Of a DNA stretch of 64,000 nt, positions 1 to 9,885 are shown in pieces. The notes under the pieces were generated by a model. That model ran no database searches, was not told where the DNA came from, and saw only the letters and a list, made by a program, of their open reading frames with translations. The translations under genes and the position numbers were made by a program. This DNA is from Timema cristinae (taxonomy: Eukaryota; Arthropoda; Insecta; Phasmatodea; Timematidae). Numbering within the stretch: the stretch's first letter is position 1; every line of letters starts with the position of its first letter. Location: the NCBI GenBank assembly GCA_039000515.1, contig JBCFYV010003508.1, positions 50,051,363-50,115,362 of the forward strand. Direction: 5' to 3'.

Positions 1-246
1 ATGTCGAACTAACGCACACATGTTCACTGTCTAGACAATTACTATCCTAGGTACGATCACACATTTGTTAGTGATAAGCAAAGCGCCCCCCCCCCCCCCG
101 GGGCTACGTGAAGCCCAGCTATGTTATCAGTAGGCCTACCTCTTAAATAACACTAACAATATAACGTTATATTAGCGTTTTGAAGAGATCAAATAATTTA
201 GTATATTTTACAAAATTTCTTTCTTATCGGAATCCTATCAAGTTGA

Positions 247-297
247 TAATGGTGATGATGATAGTGATGATAGTGATGATGGTGATGGTGACGGTGG
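247..297. repeat. (TGATGA)n / (TGG) microsatellite
   Basis: Imperfect trinucleotide run of tgatga and tgatgg with a few interruptions. It is present unchanged in copy B at about 20485-20535. Confidence 0.8.
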
Positions 298-599
298 ATA
301 GTCCAGTTTGCCACGCCCCCACGAGGTCAACTATTCCTCCCCAATCCTCGATGTAGGGTTAGCTCAGCAGCCGCACCCGGACCTGACGTGTCCTTGTCGG
401 GACGAGAGATATGTTCATGTCCCCCGCCGGGCTCAGAACCCCGACGTTTTGTTGGTTGTGGTCGCACCTGGATTTCCGATGAGTCAGGGGAAGGGAGGTA
501 CCATCATTTGCGTGGAGGGAGAGCGGTAAACCTCAAAGGTAAAATCTATGTCAAGATTTTGTGTGAATATAGTCCCATATTCTTACTCTTCTTTTTAAT
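298..599. other. No gene recognised; GC-richer unique stretch
   Basis: Overlapping short open frames exist here, but none resembles a known protein. The segment around 499-535 (catttgcgtggaggg) looks like a decayed minus-strand piece of the S1 SINE body. The upstream 1-246 holds a C-run (about 85-100) that differs in length from copy B. Confidence 0.5.
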
Positions 600-865
600 G
601 TTAGTTTATTTAAGGTAGACCCTTTGATGTGCACTTTCTAAACCACTGATCAGAGCGAAAGGGCTCACACATTGTTACCGGGAAAGGTAGTTCCACATAT
701 CTTCCAGGGTTCTTTCACACGCCACAATCAACATGGGACCGAAGGTTTTACTTCCCTTCGAAGGAAGTTGTGCTACGGATTTGTATCGCCCTTTAACCCC
801 AGCTGGGTTTGAACCCACGAACATCGGGACCTGAGGCGAGCACTCTACCTCAACACCACTGAAGT
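600..865 (-). mobile_element. S2 SINE (tRNA-headed), full length
   Basis: Read on the minus strand, it begins with an A-box-like stretch (tgaggtagagtgctcgcc). A B box follows (gtgggttcaaaccc), then a body containing atccgtagcacaacttcc. It ends with a degraded form of the S2/S3 tail next to ataaac-type AT-rich sequence. It aligns with the S2 copies at 42986-43240 and 9690-9866. It is a non-autonomous retroposon, not a tRNA gene. Confidence 0.75.
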
Positions 866-921
866 CAAAGAATAATACGAAAAACTGTTCACATTGCCAA
901 TTTTGTTTGTGAACCACTTAA

Positions 922-925
<4 letters not shown>

Positions 926-958
<33 letters not shown>
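926..958. repeat. (TA)n microsatellite
   Basis: Continuous ta dinucleotides. Copy B has a shorter tract (about 21165-21187), consistent with allelic slippage. Confidence 0.9.
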
Positions 959-1249
959 TATTATAAAATAAAAGAACACTAGAATATTAGAGGAGGGGGT
1001 CATTAGCGGTAGATGGGGGTCCGACCCCCTTACCACTAAATAATCTACTTAAATGGGGCATTTCAATACCGTAAAGAAAACACGAATGAAAGTGTTTTAT
1101 AGAGTTAAAACGACTATCATTTTATTTGTGCTATTCATTTGGTACAAAATAAGTTCTATTTTCTAATTTAAAGGTAAGATGTCCCCCGTACATAATAATG
1201 ACGAGCTAGTAGTTAATCGGAAGATGGCGGCTGAATAGTTGCGACCTTA

Positions 1250-1400
1250 GCGCAGTCCTGTAGGATTCTTCCTGCCAGGATGTGGATTAAAACAAGTCCT
1301 TAGAAGAAGGAAACAAGGAACAGCTCATTATGAAGTCCATGTCGATGCTATACCATGCGCACATAACAGACTGGGTGTTTATACTCGTCAGCAGAAGGGA
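1250..1400. repeat. Interspersed repeat R1
   Basis: Two blocks here recur in the same order at about 59510-59660. The first is cctgtaggattcttcctgcc...ggattaaaacaagtcc, the second gtgtttatactcgtcagcag. The intervening bases have diverged. The family is not recognised and no coding potential is evident. Confidence 0.55.
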
Positions 1401-1499
1401 AGGGTTATCAGCAGACACATGAGGCCTCGAGGTTTGATTAGTGTGAGTACAGCTCTTAGGTTAAGATGACACCCACCTCGGTGTTCGAATGTTCCAAAG

Positions 1500-1910
1500 C
1501 AGTGTGGTCCAACCAGCGGCCCACGGGCCAGATGTGGCCCTCTCTGAGACCTGGAGGTATATTAAAGTGAAACCCTTAGAGGAATATGAAATATCTAATG
1601 GCTCGATTACAAATTTGTATTTAAAAAAGGTAAGATTGCATTTTATTTGGTTAGTATCGGTGAAATTAGGCCTACAGTGCTAAGTGGTTTTGAGAGAGCT
1701 TGTGCGTGCATATTTATGATACATTTTCGGAAAGTTAATAAACATTTGAAAGAAATTACAATTCATAAAAAATAGGCCCAAGTATTGAAAATAAATGGTT
1801 TATTAAAACGAGTTGTTTGTAGGCTTGTATTAAGTTGATAAGATTACCAAACATTTATTCGGCCCGCGATGCGAGCTGATAGTCATATTTGGCTCTTGAG
1901 ATTAAAAACC
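1500..1910 (+). mobile_element. Non-autonomous hAT-like element
   Basis: The left end cagtgtggtccaaccagcgg runs into a block rich in cggcccacgggcc, typical of the outer ends of hAT/Charlie-like elements. Near the right end are ttcggcccgcgatgcg and tttggctcttgagattaaaa, also typical of this group. The expected terminal cactg is missing, because an S1 SINE head starts directly after it. No transposase frame is present, so this is a deletion derivative. Superfamily assignment is by recognition of end sequences only. Confidence 0.55.
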
Positions 1911-2117
1911 TCGTCATCCTCGCAATAGACTAGACAGCCAATGACGGGAGGTCGGGACTCGAATCCTGGTAGGGTGTACTAAGGTTTATTTCCCCTAAAT
2001 GGTTTTCCATTCTCCCTCCACGAAAATACGAGTACACTTACTCTAATTTCAACCTTCCTCATCCTTAACACATTAACGTGATGCGGACGTCTAGAAAGAC
2101 GCAGTGCTGATAAAAAA
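1911..2117 (+). mobile_element. S1 SINE
   Basis: tRNA-like head with B box gggactcgaatcc. The body carries tccctccacgaaaatacgag. The tail is degraded (gcggacgtctagaaagacgc) and ends in a short A run. The family tail motif has lost its hairpin. It abuts the hAT-like element to its left. Confidence 0.75.
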
Positions 2118-2375
2118 ATGTATCGAATAGACGCCTTTGTCTGCGTGTCCACAGGTGCGGCGAGGCGGAAGTAGACTGTAAACATGTCCCAGGAGCCTTG
2201 ACGCAGGCGGGGGGAGAGGAAGTGCGAGCACGAGGGATGTAACGACTGGTTCACACACTTCCTGTGCGTGTTCAGGATCGCGGGGCAACGACCGGTCGTC
2301 GCTCATTGGTTCCAGCGGGCTGATATTACTGGAGGGTCGCCACACGCTCTGGCGAGTAGGGCAGAACTACCTCGT

Positions 2376-2573
2376 GGAGGGTCACTGGTTACAATCCCGG
2401 CTACAGACGTTAGGACTAATGGAGGGTCCCTGGCTACAATCCCGGCTAGGACTAAAGGAGGTTCACTGGTTACAATCCCGGCTAGGACTAATGGAGGGTC
2501 CCTGGCTACAATCCCGGCTACAGACGTTAGGACTAATTGAGGGTCCCTGGCTACAATCCCGGCTGTACAGCCA
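2376..2573. repeat. 36/45-bp minisatellite, 5 units
   Basis: Units start at 2376, 2421, 2457, 2493 and 2538. Each begins ggagggtccctggctacaat or a close variant. The 45-bp form carries an extra nine bases around cagacgtt. Because 36 and 45 are both multiples of three, frames stay open across it, which explains the apparent ORFs. Confidence 0.9.
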
Positions 2574-2576
2574 ATT

Positions 2577-2640
2577 GGACCGGGGGTGGCAAACTCACGG
2601 CCCGCAGTCCTCTACGCACGCGAACAAATAATAGTTTAAT
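2577..2640. mobile_element. Possible hAT-like end fragment
   Basis: The segment gggggtggcaaactcacggc followed by ccgcag resembles the outer end of hAT-like elements. No matching other end was found. Confidence 0.3.
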
Positions 2641-2769
2641 GTTTGCAACCACAGCCTCAAGTATTTCTCCAACCAACATAACCATCTGGGAAAATACAAG
2701 TTGTTAATTTTTTGAATATAAATAAATGGTTTAAAATACATACCATTAAATAGATACTGCACCGGTGGG

Positions 2770-2975
2770 TAGGCGGATTAAACGTCGGGCTCGTCCGGTC
2801 TAGTTTGACGGGGTCAAAGTCAGGGTTCAGGATGGTTTCATCTATATAGTTTTCCACATTCCCTTCATTCAAATGTGGGTTTATTTGTTCGAAATAGTAT
2901 TTCTCATCCCTTACCCAACAGCGTGATTAAAATGTCCGTTGTACGGACGGGTAGTAAGACGCGCTTAAAAAAACG
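2770..2975 (+). mobile_element. S1 SINE, diverged
   Basis: The body contains cattcccttcattcaaatgtgg. The tail reads gtacggacgggtagtaagac followed by an A-rich end. The head region (gacggggtcaaagtcagggttc) is a decayed tRNA-like B-box area. Confidence 0.65.
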
Positions 2976-3114
2976 TATAATAGAATAAATGGAAACAACA
3001 CCTTTGTCTAGACACGTAGCACGCCCTGAGGTGAGACAAAGGCCTATGAAGTATTGTTGACAGTGGCGTGCTGGAGATTTATTCCAAGGTTTGTAATTAT
3101 AATTAGAGTTAGGT

Positions 3115-3266
3115 GAGTGATCTCATCACTCGATAGAACATTCACAGATCAGGTATTAATGGAACTACATTCACATCTGAATTGGAAAAATTTGGACGGT
3201 TGGTCAAATGGGGGAAGAATATCTAACAGGTAAAGTTATAGTTAGCTCTGCTTACCCTGGCAACAC
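3115..3266 (+). mobile_element. MITE fragment related to 57806-57975
   Basis: Shares ctcatcactc, the block ggttggtcaaatggggg and the right terminus agctctgcttaccctggcaac with the MITE at 57806-57975. The left inverted end is not recognisable here, so the copy is truncated or eroded. Confidence 0.55.
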
Positions 3267-3508
3267 TTCACAGCACTACATTGAGTTTTTAAGGTGGAGT
3301 TCCGTGTGTATGTTTGATACGTCAATAAAAACGCAACAAGAAGAGTCCGTCTAGTGGTATACACTCATGTTGTCTATCAGAGATAGGCCCTACAAAAGGT
3401 TCAATCCTGATTGGATTAGCAAAAGATTATTTTAAACACTTAGGGATTTTATGTGCTTCATGTAATACTACCCTGGTTTATCCGAATATAAATATTAGTA
3501 GTATAGTT

Positions 3509-4028
3509 ACTAGTCCATCGTTTCCCTTAAAACCCACACTACTAGCCCGTTGCTCCCCTTGAAACCCATACTACCGTTCTCTGAACATCACTAGCCGTTG
3601 CTTCCCTTGAAACATACCGTTCTTCCTTGAAACACACTAGCTCGTTGCTTCCCTTGAAACACAATACTAGCACGTTGCTTCCCTTGAAACACACTACTAG
3701 CCGTTGCTTCCCTTGAAACACACATACTAGCCCGTTGCTTCCCTTGAACACTCTACTGCACGTTGCTTCCTTGAAACACTTACTAGCACGTTGCTTCCCT
3801 TGAAACACTCTACTAGCCCGTTGCTTCCCTTGAAACACTCTACTAGCCCGTTGCTTCCCTTGAAACACACTACTAGCGCGTTGCTTCCCTTGAAACACTC
3901 TACTAGCTCGTTGCTTCCCTTTAAACACAATACTAGCACGTTGCTTCCCTTGAAACACAATACTAGCACGTTGCTTCCCTTGAAACACACTACTAGCACG
4001 TTGCTTCCCTTGAAACACACTACTAGCA
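3509..4028. repeat. 30-bp minisatellite, about 17 units (copy A)
   Basis: The unit is gttgcttcccttgaaacaca plus ctactagcac, with variable bases at two places. The first part (about 3560-3790) has many one-base indels, while 3790-4028 is clean. The 30-bp period keeps frames open on both strands, which gives low-complexity ORFs that I do not regard as genes. Confidence 0.95.
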
Positions 4029-4159
4029 GACACCACGTGACCCTCCAGTCACTATGGCGGTCCCAGTTGGTGTGGATGTCTCTGGGCGTATTACCACTCT
4101 TCTAACCACTGTGTGAATATGGGAGTCATCTTGTTAACGTCCACTCAACACTAAACTAC

Positions 4160-4176
4160 GTTTCAAGGGAAGCAAC
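4160..4176 (-). repeat. Orphan inverted half-unit of the 30-bp minisatellite
   Basis: gtttcaagggaagcaac is the exact reverse complement of the conserved half of the 30-bp unit. It sits about 130 bp past the array end. It is conserved in copy B at 25048-25064. Confidence 0.8.
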
Positions 4177-4329
4177 ACATTCACATAGGTTTCTTTTGTT
4201 AAATAGACTATTAAGACCTATAAAATAGTAAAATTAGATTATAGTTGGTGCAATATTGTTGTTTACCCCAAGTCTCATTACCTATTTCAGTTATACGTAT
4301 AATTTAAATATATTAATTGCATCAGTGTG

Positions 4330-4461
4330 GTAGGGATTAAAGAGGTAAAATTTAAAGGAAATACACCCTCATTTGAATGCTGAGAGAGTAGGAAACTATT
4401 CAAGAAAAATATACTTCATTGAAGCCGGCCGGATATTGAACCCCGACCTCCTCGTCACCGG
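4330..4461 (-). mobile_element. S1 SINE, older copy split by S1b
   Basis: Minus-strand S1 body (ggaaatacaccctcatttg) followed by the B-box region (ccggatattgaaccccgacc). It is interrupted at the TSD cggaaaactaat by the S1b insertion that follows. Confidence 0.65.
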
Positions 4462-4471
4462 AAAACTAATT

Positions 4472-4611
4472 ATTATTATTATTATTAGCACCGCGTCTTA
4501 CTACCCGTTCGGGTTATACGCACTTACGCTAATGTGTAATGGTAGGGTGATTGTGAGATGAAATGAAGGACCTACAGTTTAACGTGGAATCCGAACCACG
4601 GTGGCGGCCTG
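4472..4611 (-). mobile_element. S1b SINE with 12-bp target-site duplication
   Basis: On the minus strand it reads ccgtggttcggattccacg (head), then ttcatttcatctcacaatc, then the S1 tail acccgaacgggtagtaagac and a (TAA)n run. The 12-bp direct repeat cggaaaactaat lies on both sides (4460-4471 and about 4612-4623). It inserted into an older S1 copy. The flanking duplication and microsatellite tail are hallmarks of LINE-driven retroposition. Confidence 0.85.
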
Positions 4612-4623
4612 CGGAAAACTAAT

Positions 4624-5772
4624 GAGCTTGATATTGTCTACCAGTAAGTTACGTGATATTGACAAGGATGTGGAAATAGTTCCACGCAATCTGTTTATAT
4701 ATTGGAGATTCACAGTTCACTCACTGCCCCTAGCGGAGGAACACGCGTACCGTGAATTAAACATTTCTGATCAATTCATTAAATTGGTCAATCTTGTGTT
4801 TTCTTACGTGGCACGTAATATTTAGTTGCCTTCCATTCAACCAATTCAATGTTTTAATGTGTTAATATCGATCTCCTCAATTCCTTTAACAAACCTCATT
4901 TATTTCCGCCATATTTATACTTTTTGTTGATCGTTCTCTCACATTTCATAATAACTGTGGATACAATATTCTAATAGGATCTCCTGAAAATAAGTGGGCA
5001 GGCCTCTGCCCAGTTTGATAAGTGGGCAGCTGTCTGCCCAGTTTGATAAATGCAGCTGGATGATTTGTGCTACATTTCAAGCACCAAATAATAACAAAAT
5101 AAAATATTTAAAAATGGAAATGGTTTCCTGGATTAAAAATTAAAATATATAGGCATATTCTCTCAATTAAAAGAGGGCTGTACATGCACCAAATTTTTGT
5201 TAACATTCGTCAACTATAGTCAAATTTTCAAAAATATGATTTTGAAGCCCAAATTGATAGTATTGTATTGCTGTTATCTTATAGATAATATCTATCAAAT
5301 ATGAAAGCACCTCTTCAACCTGTAAGATAAAGGCATTTCCTATTAAAATTGAAGTGTAGTTAAATTTTATCGGGAATGCATTAGGGCATTAGGAGTGAAT
5401 GAGTGAATTCATGAGTATTTTTCCTTCAAACAATTCAAAATGAGAATAAGCCTACTTTGCGAAACGTTGCTTACATAACCACTAAAAAAAAGATAAACAG
5501 GCGTCGTTGAGATCTGCATTACGGCTTTTTGTTCTCGTACTATTTGCGCGCGCAGCTCTGCTCTATATCGATCCTGTCATGTGGTTGCCATGGCAACCGG
5601 GCTACCCTACTATCTAGTCCACCAGCCACTAGAAATAGGCGCCCGCCCGCCATCTTGTCAAACCACAGAGTAAATAGCTACAACAATAATACTAACACAA
5701 GTCTGCCTGTATTTTGTTAGTGATATAGTGATAAATGGCCGCCAAACAGCGTCTACTGTTTCATTACGCCAG
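4624..5772. other. AT-rich stretch, no gene recognised
   Basis: Two near-identical 20-bp direct copies of agtgggcag-type sequence occur near 4990-5045. Around 5540-5730 is a GC-richer patch with gttgccatggcaac, a perfect 14-bp palindrome and a possible RFX-type X-box, plus cgcccgcccgccatcttg. These could be regulatory. I see no supported coding exon. Confidence 0.4.
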
Positions 5773-5785
5773 TTTTATATTATTA

Positions 5786-5920
5786 TTATTATTAGCACCG
5801 CGTCTTACTACCCGTTCGGGTTATACGCACTTACGCTAATGTGTAATGGTAGGGTGATTGTGAGATGAAATGAAGGACCTACAGTTTAACGTGGAATCCG
5901 AACCACGGTGGCGACCTGGC
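5786..5920 (-). mobile_element. S1b SINE, left arm of inverted pair, 13-bp TSD
   Basis: Same sequence as the S1b at 4472-4611. It is flanked by the direct repeat ttttatattatta (5773-5785 and 5921-5933). The copy is complete and little diverged. Confidence 0.85.
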
Positions 5921-5983
5921 TTTTATATTATTATAATATGCCACTTTCCACAAAACATTTGCTTGTGAATGCGGGGAATGCCA

Positions 5984-6122
5984 GGCCTTCACCGTGGTTC
6001 GGATTCCACGTTAAACTGTAGGTCCTCCATTTCATCTCACAATCACCCTACCATTACACATTAGCGTAAGTGCGTATAACCTGAACAGGTAGTAAGATGC
6101 GGTGCTAATAATAATAATAAAA

Positions 6123-6157
<35 letters not shown>
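5984..6157 (+). mobile_element. S1b SINE, right arm of inverted pair, with (TAA)n
   Basis: Opposite orientation to the copy ending at 5920, with a 63-bp spacer, so transcripts across both could fold into a long hairpin. The tail stem is altered on both sides (acctgaacaggt instead of acccgaacgggt), which keeps base pairing. The (TAA)n tail is about 50 bp and differs in length and interruptions from copy B. Confidence 0.85.
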
Positions 6158-6161
<4 letters not shown>

Positions 6162-6400
6162 ACGTTTATTTTTCTTTTTCTAATGTTATTCTGGCGAAGT
6201 TAAGGCGAAATTACCTTGTAATACACTTAATAAGGTTAATAAATTACTGTAATTAATTACCAAATATGTTACTCTAAGTTTAAAAGAAGTAATAAATACA
6301 CCGAAAAGCTTTCCTAAAATAAATCTTGGAAACTAAACAATTAGAAATACAGAATAATAAATGTATCGTGCGTTACATTTGAAATTGTGTATTAAAGTTT

Positions 6401-6630
6401 GACACCTTAACTCGGTCGGTAGCGTGTCTGTCTACTGAGTTAAGTGTCACTGGTTCGGTTCCTGGCATGGCCGAAAAATGTTATTATTGGTGTAATATAG
6501 TTTACCTCTATCGTAGTGATAAATTAACGGTCGGTTTGTGGATGTTGTGTCTGTTCTAGATTTAATTTAGTTTATAAGTTTGTGTTTGTCGGTTGAGAAA
6601 GTGCACGTTAAATATCTCAAATAAATTAAG
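6401..6630 (+). mobile_element. S3 SINE
   Basis: The head contains an A-box-like ggtcggtagcgtgtctgtc and a B-box-like ctggttcggttcctgg. The body carries gataaattaacggtcgg. The tail gtgcacgttaaatatctc followed by aaataaat is shared with S2. Confidence 0.75.
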
Positions 6631-6818
6631 AGTTTATTTTAAGGACATTCAGAGTAAGACTAGACCATGTGATAAGCTAGGCTGGTAACAATATGTCTCT
6701 GATAACTTACATTCTGGTTTGTGACGTCAGGGGTTTGGGGGTTTTTGAAAAATACCATTTAATGCGCAGTTTAATTTCATACAAAGGGCTATTTATTAAA
6801 TGAGAATATATTTACTTG

Positions 6819-6957
6819 CGGCCAATTTTGATCAAATCTATGTTTTTTATTTTTGTTTTGTTTTTTAATTGTTACTTTCCATCAAAAGTGACAGCTGCAG
6901 ACATGACTTGACGTATGAATCCGTGAAATTAGATCTAGTAACTTTTCTAGCTGTCAG
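6819..6957 (+). repeat. Interspersed repeat R2
   Basis: Ends in gtgacagctgcagacatgac...tctagctgtca, giving a short inverted terminus gacagct/agctgtc around a conserved tgacttgacgtatgaat core. The AT-rich left part is similar to the other R2 copies at 13735, 17740 and 40005. Family and mechanism are not recognised. Confidence 0.6.
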
Positions 6958-6986
6958 TTAAGACCCATCATTTGAATTTTTTATTT

Positions 6987-7236
6987 TTAGCCCCGCGTAT
7001 TACTACCCGTTCGGGTTATACGCCCATGTAATAACTACACTAATGGCTTTAGGGATTAGGAAGGTTATAATTAGAGGAAGTGTAGCCGCATTTGTTTAGA
7101 GGAAGAGGGTAAAACCATTTTGAAAACAACCCTCTCACTACACCCAACCGAGATTCGAACCTCCATCTCCCAGTCATCGGCAACCTAGTCTACTGTAAGA
7201 GTAGCGCCTTAGACCATGCGGCCACCGAAGCGGGTT
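6987..7236 (-). mobile_element. S1 SINE, full length
   Basis: The tail hairpin acccgttcgggt is at the left. The body contains ggaagtgtagccgcatttg. The B-box region is aaccgagattcgaacc and the A-box region gaccatgcggccaccgaag. A near-complete family representative. Confidence 0.85.
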
Positions 7237-7629
7237 TGTGAAAATGGAACTGTAACTAAACCGTGAGCGTGTAACATTTTCCGGTGGACTGACCCCACCT
7301 GGGAATGAAGCGAGGACCTGTAATATTCTGTTGGCGCGGTAATACCGTCTCCCGCCATTTCCCCCGCGACACGCGGTATCCTAGGCTCTGTCTATCTCTT
7401 ACAACCCCCCCCCCCCTCCTCTGAGAGGTGGCCTTCACATATAGGAGCCCAACTGGTACAGTCTAGACCTAGGTTTCCCGCCAACATTCCAGTCAACACC
7501 CTAGACGTCATAACCACCACGGACCAGCTTTGTGCGCGCGCAAGAACGGAATAAAGCGATGCCAGTTTAGCTGTTTGGTCTTAACCGTGTAGGTAGTCCC
7601 CCGGTTAACCGGGAGTGAGGGGACTCACC
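7237..7629. other. No gene; GC-rich patch with C-run
   Basis: Contains a C homopolymer at about 7407-7418 (longer in copy B), the palindrome gtgcgcgcgcaa near 7531, and the inverted repeat ccccggttaaccggg at about 7600. No coding exon is evident. Confidence 0.4.
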
Positions 7630-7905
7630 AAGTCTGTCTTGTTAGTTTAGTCACTAGCGCATCTGTCTGCCAAGATAAAAGGTCGGAGTTCGATACTCGA
7701 GATGGACAAAAGAGAAGATTAACTCACGTGAATCGACGGTCTGAAGACTGCAGAGTAGTCTATTGCTCTGTTCCTGTAGAACAGAACATTTGGATAATTA
7801 CTCTGAGGGAGGGAGGAGAGTGGGAGACTATCCAGGAATAACCATACCCAGTAGACCCAACCAGGAGTCGAGCTCCGATCTATAGCCTACGTCTTCAGCC
7901 GCTAG
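7630..7905. mobile_element. tRNA-like SINE head (+) followed by S1 head fragment (-)
   Basis: At 7638-7720 a plus-strand tRNA-like segment has the B box ggagttcgatactc. At about 7765-7905 a minus-strand S1 body and head carries agtagacccaaccaggagtc. Both are partial. Confidence 0.5.
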
Positions 7906-7936
7906 TGATAATAAAATAATGATAATAAATTAAAAA

Positions 7937-8025
7937 AGTGACAGCTGCATAACTCAGGACTTGACGTATGGGTAGAGACCCTTTGTGGCAGATGGAATGA
8001 TTATATTTGGTCTAGTAAAACGTTG
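7937..8025 (+). repeat. R2 partial copy
   Basis: Carries gtgacagctgcataactcag and acttgacgtatg of the R2 core, then diverges. The right terminus is not clear. Confidence 0.5.
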
Positions 8026-8499
8026 GGTTTCGGTATAAAAAGTCGAAAAGTAAAATGTTATCCCATTCAAATTTGAGTTGATTTGTTAAGATATAATAAC
8101 TATTCCTGTAGTCGTGCAAGATAAAGGCTTTCAGCTTTTCAAGGTAAAAAACACCTCAGTCGACATTTTCCAACTGTTTACAGCACAGGCTTACTTAATA
8201 CGATAAAAACAATGATGTAGACCAAATGGAGGGAAAAACAAAGTTTGGTAATTTTCTCTGTTAATTTGAATTTAAATCAACAAAAGTGAGGCTGGTTCAC
8301 ATTTAAAATATCAAATAGTCAATTTTAAGAAAATATTATTTCGTTTTATTTCCCGTTTGTATTAGATAATCAAACAAGATTTTATTAAAAAAAATCAAAT
8401 TCAAAGAAAATGCCTAAAAATTCGTCTCAAAAGAGAATAGTTAAAATATCGCTAATATTTGTAGATTCATTTTAACACCACTTCTCACGACAATTAGGG
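8026..8499. other. AT-rich, nothing recognised
   Basis: Long A and T runs. No open frame of note and no repeat family recognised. Confidence 0.5.
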
Positions 8500-8716
8500 T
8501 TGTACACACATGTAGACTACTAATTACGCTAATATTTTAGGGATTAGGAAGGTTACATTTAGAGGAAGTGTACCCGCGTTTGTGTGGATAAAGAGAGATA
8601 ACAGAACACTATTTAAACCCGACCGGAGTTCGAACCCCTATATCCCCGCCATCAGCAGTCCAGTCTATTGAGACTATTGAGTCACGCCTCAGACCATTTG
8701 ACCACGGGAGCAGGTT
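8500..8716 (-). mobile_element. S1 SINE lacking the tail
   Basis: Body (ggaagtgtacccgcgtttg) and tRNA-like head (ccggagttcgaacccctata, gaccatttgaccacggg) are present. The hairpin tail is missing at the left end. Confidence 0.75.
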
Positions 8717-8919
8717 ATGTTATTATATAAAGTATTTATATTAGTTTCAAACTAATTTGTAATCAAAGCAAAGGTGAAAATAACGCCCCTTATAAAGTTC
8801 TTGGGGCGGAACGAGATGGGTATTTGAGACCTAGACTGGATACGAGACTTCTCTCGAGAAGTGTTTTGATAGATCTGATTATGACGCAGTCTTGCCAGTT
8901 ACCTCTTTGGGAAACCAAG

Positions 8920-9569
8920 CAAGACAAACAAGCGAACTAGTGTAACACCGGCTACGTGCGCAGCAGACAACACAGAAACAAGCGAACTAATGTAACAACG
9001 GCTACGTGCGCAGCAGACAAGACAGAAACAAGGAACTAGTGTAATACCGGCTACATGCGCAGCAGACAAGACAGAAACAAGCGAACTAGTGTAACACCGG
9101 CTACGTGCGCAGCAGACAACACAAAAACAAGCGAACTAATGTAACAACGGCTACGTGCGCAGCAGACAAGACAGAAACAAGGAACTAGTGTAATACCGGC
9201 TACGTGCGCAGCAGACAAGACAGAAACAATGAACTAGTGTAACACCGGCTACGTGCGCAGCAGACAAGACAGAAACAAGCGAACTAGTGTAATACCGGCT
9301 ACTTGCGCAGCAGGCAAGACAGAAACAAGCGAACTAGTGTAACACCGGCTACGTGCGCAGCAGACAACACAGAAACAAGCGAACTAATGTAACAACGGCT
9401 ACGTGCGCAGCAGACAAGACAGAAACAAGTGAGCTTGTGTTGTACCGGCTACGTGCGCAGCAGACAAGACAGAAACAAGGAACTAGTGTAATACTGGCTA
9501 CGTGCGCAGCAGACAAGACAGAAACAAGCGAACTAGTGTAACACCGGCTACGTGCGCAGCAGACAAGAC
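8920..9569. repeat. 48-50-bp minisatellite, about 13 units
   Basis: The unit is gcgaactagtgtaacaccgg followed by ctacgtgcgcagcagacaag and acagaaacaa. Variants with or without gc give 48 or 50 bp. Short open frames on both strands are by-products. Confidence 0.95.
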
Positions 9570-9689
9570 TTGTTGGCAGAAGTCGGCGACCCAGACTCGC
9601 CCGGGCCAACACCCCAACTAATTTTGGCTCGAGGGAACTAGAAGAATCTGTTGTGTCGCAAGATCCCGAGTGGAGTTAGTAGAGAGGCA

Positions 9690-9866
9690 CATTGGCCTCA
9701 CACGTGCCGAGGTTGAGGCAAGGTGTGTTCACAAACCTACCAGGGCTCTTCTACTCGCCAGAACCGACTTGGCACCCACGACTTTACCTCCCCTCAGAAA
9801 CAAGTTGTGCTACGGATCATTCGTCGACCCCGGCTGGCTTTGAACCCGCGAGCTCATTCGGGTATA
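9690..9866 (-). mobile_element. S2 SINE, partial
   Basis: On the minus strand gcgggttcaaagccagccgg precedes atccgtagcacaacttg and a gtaaag body, as in the S2 copies at 600 and 42986. The S2/S3 tail is absent. Confidence 0.65.
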
Positions 9867-9885
9867 CTTTATTAGTGTAAGTGAT

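Noticed and set aside
308..618. Overlapping short frames conserved in both block copies
   Set aside because: Conservation between copies A and B only reflects their overall near-identity, not selection.
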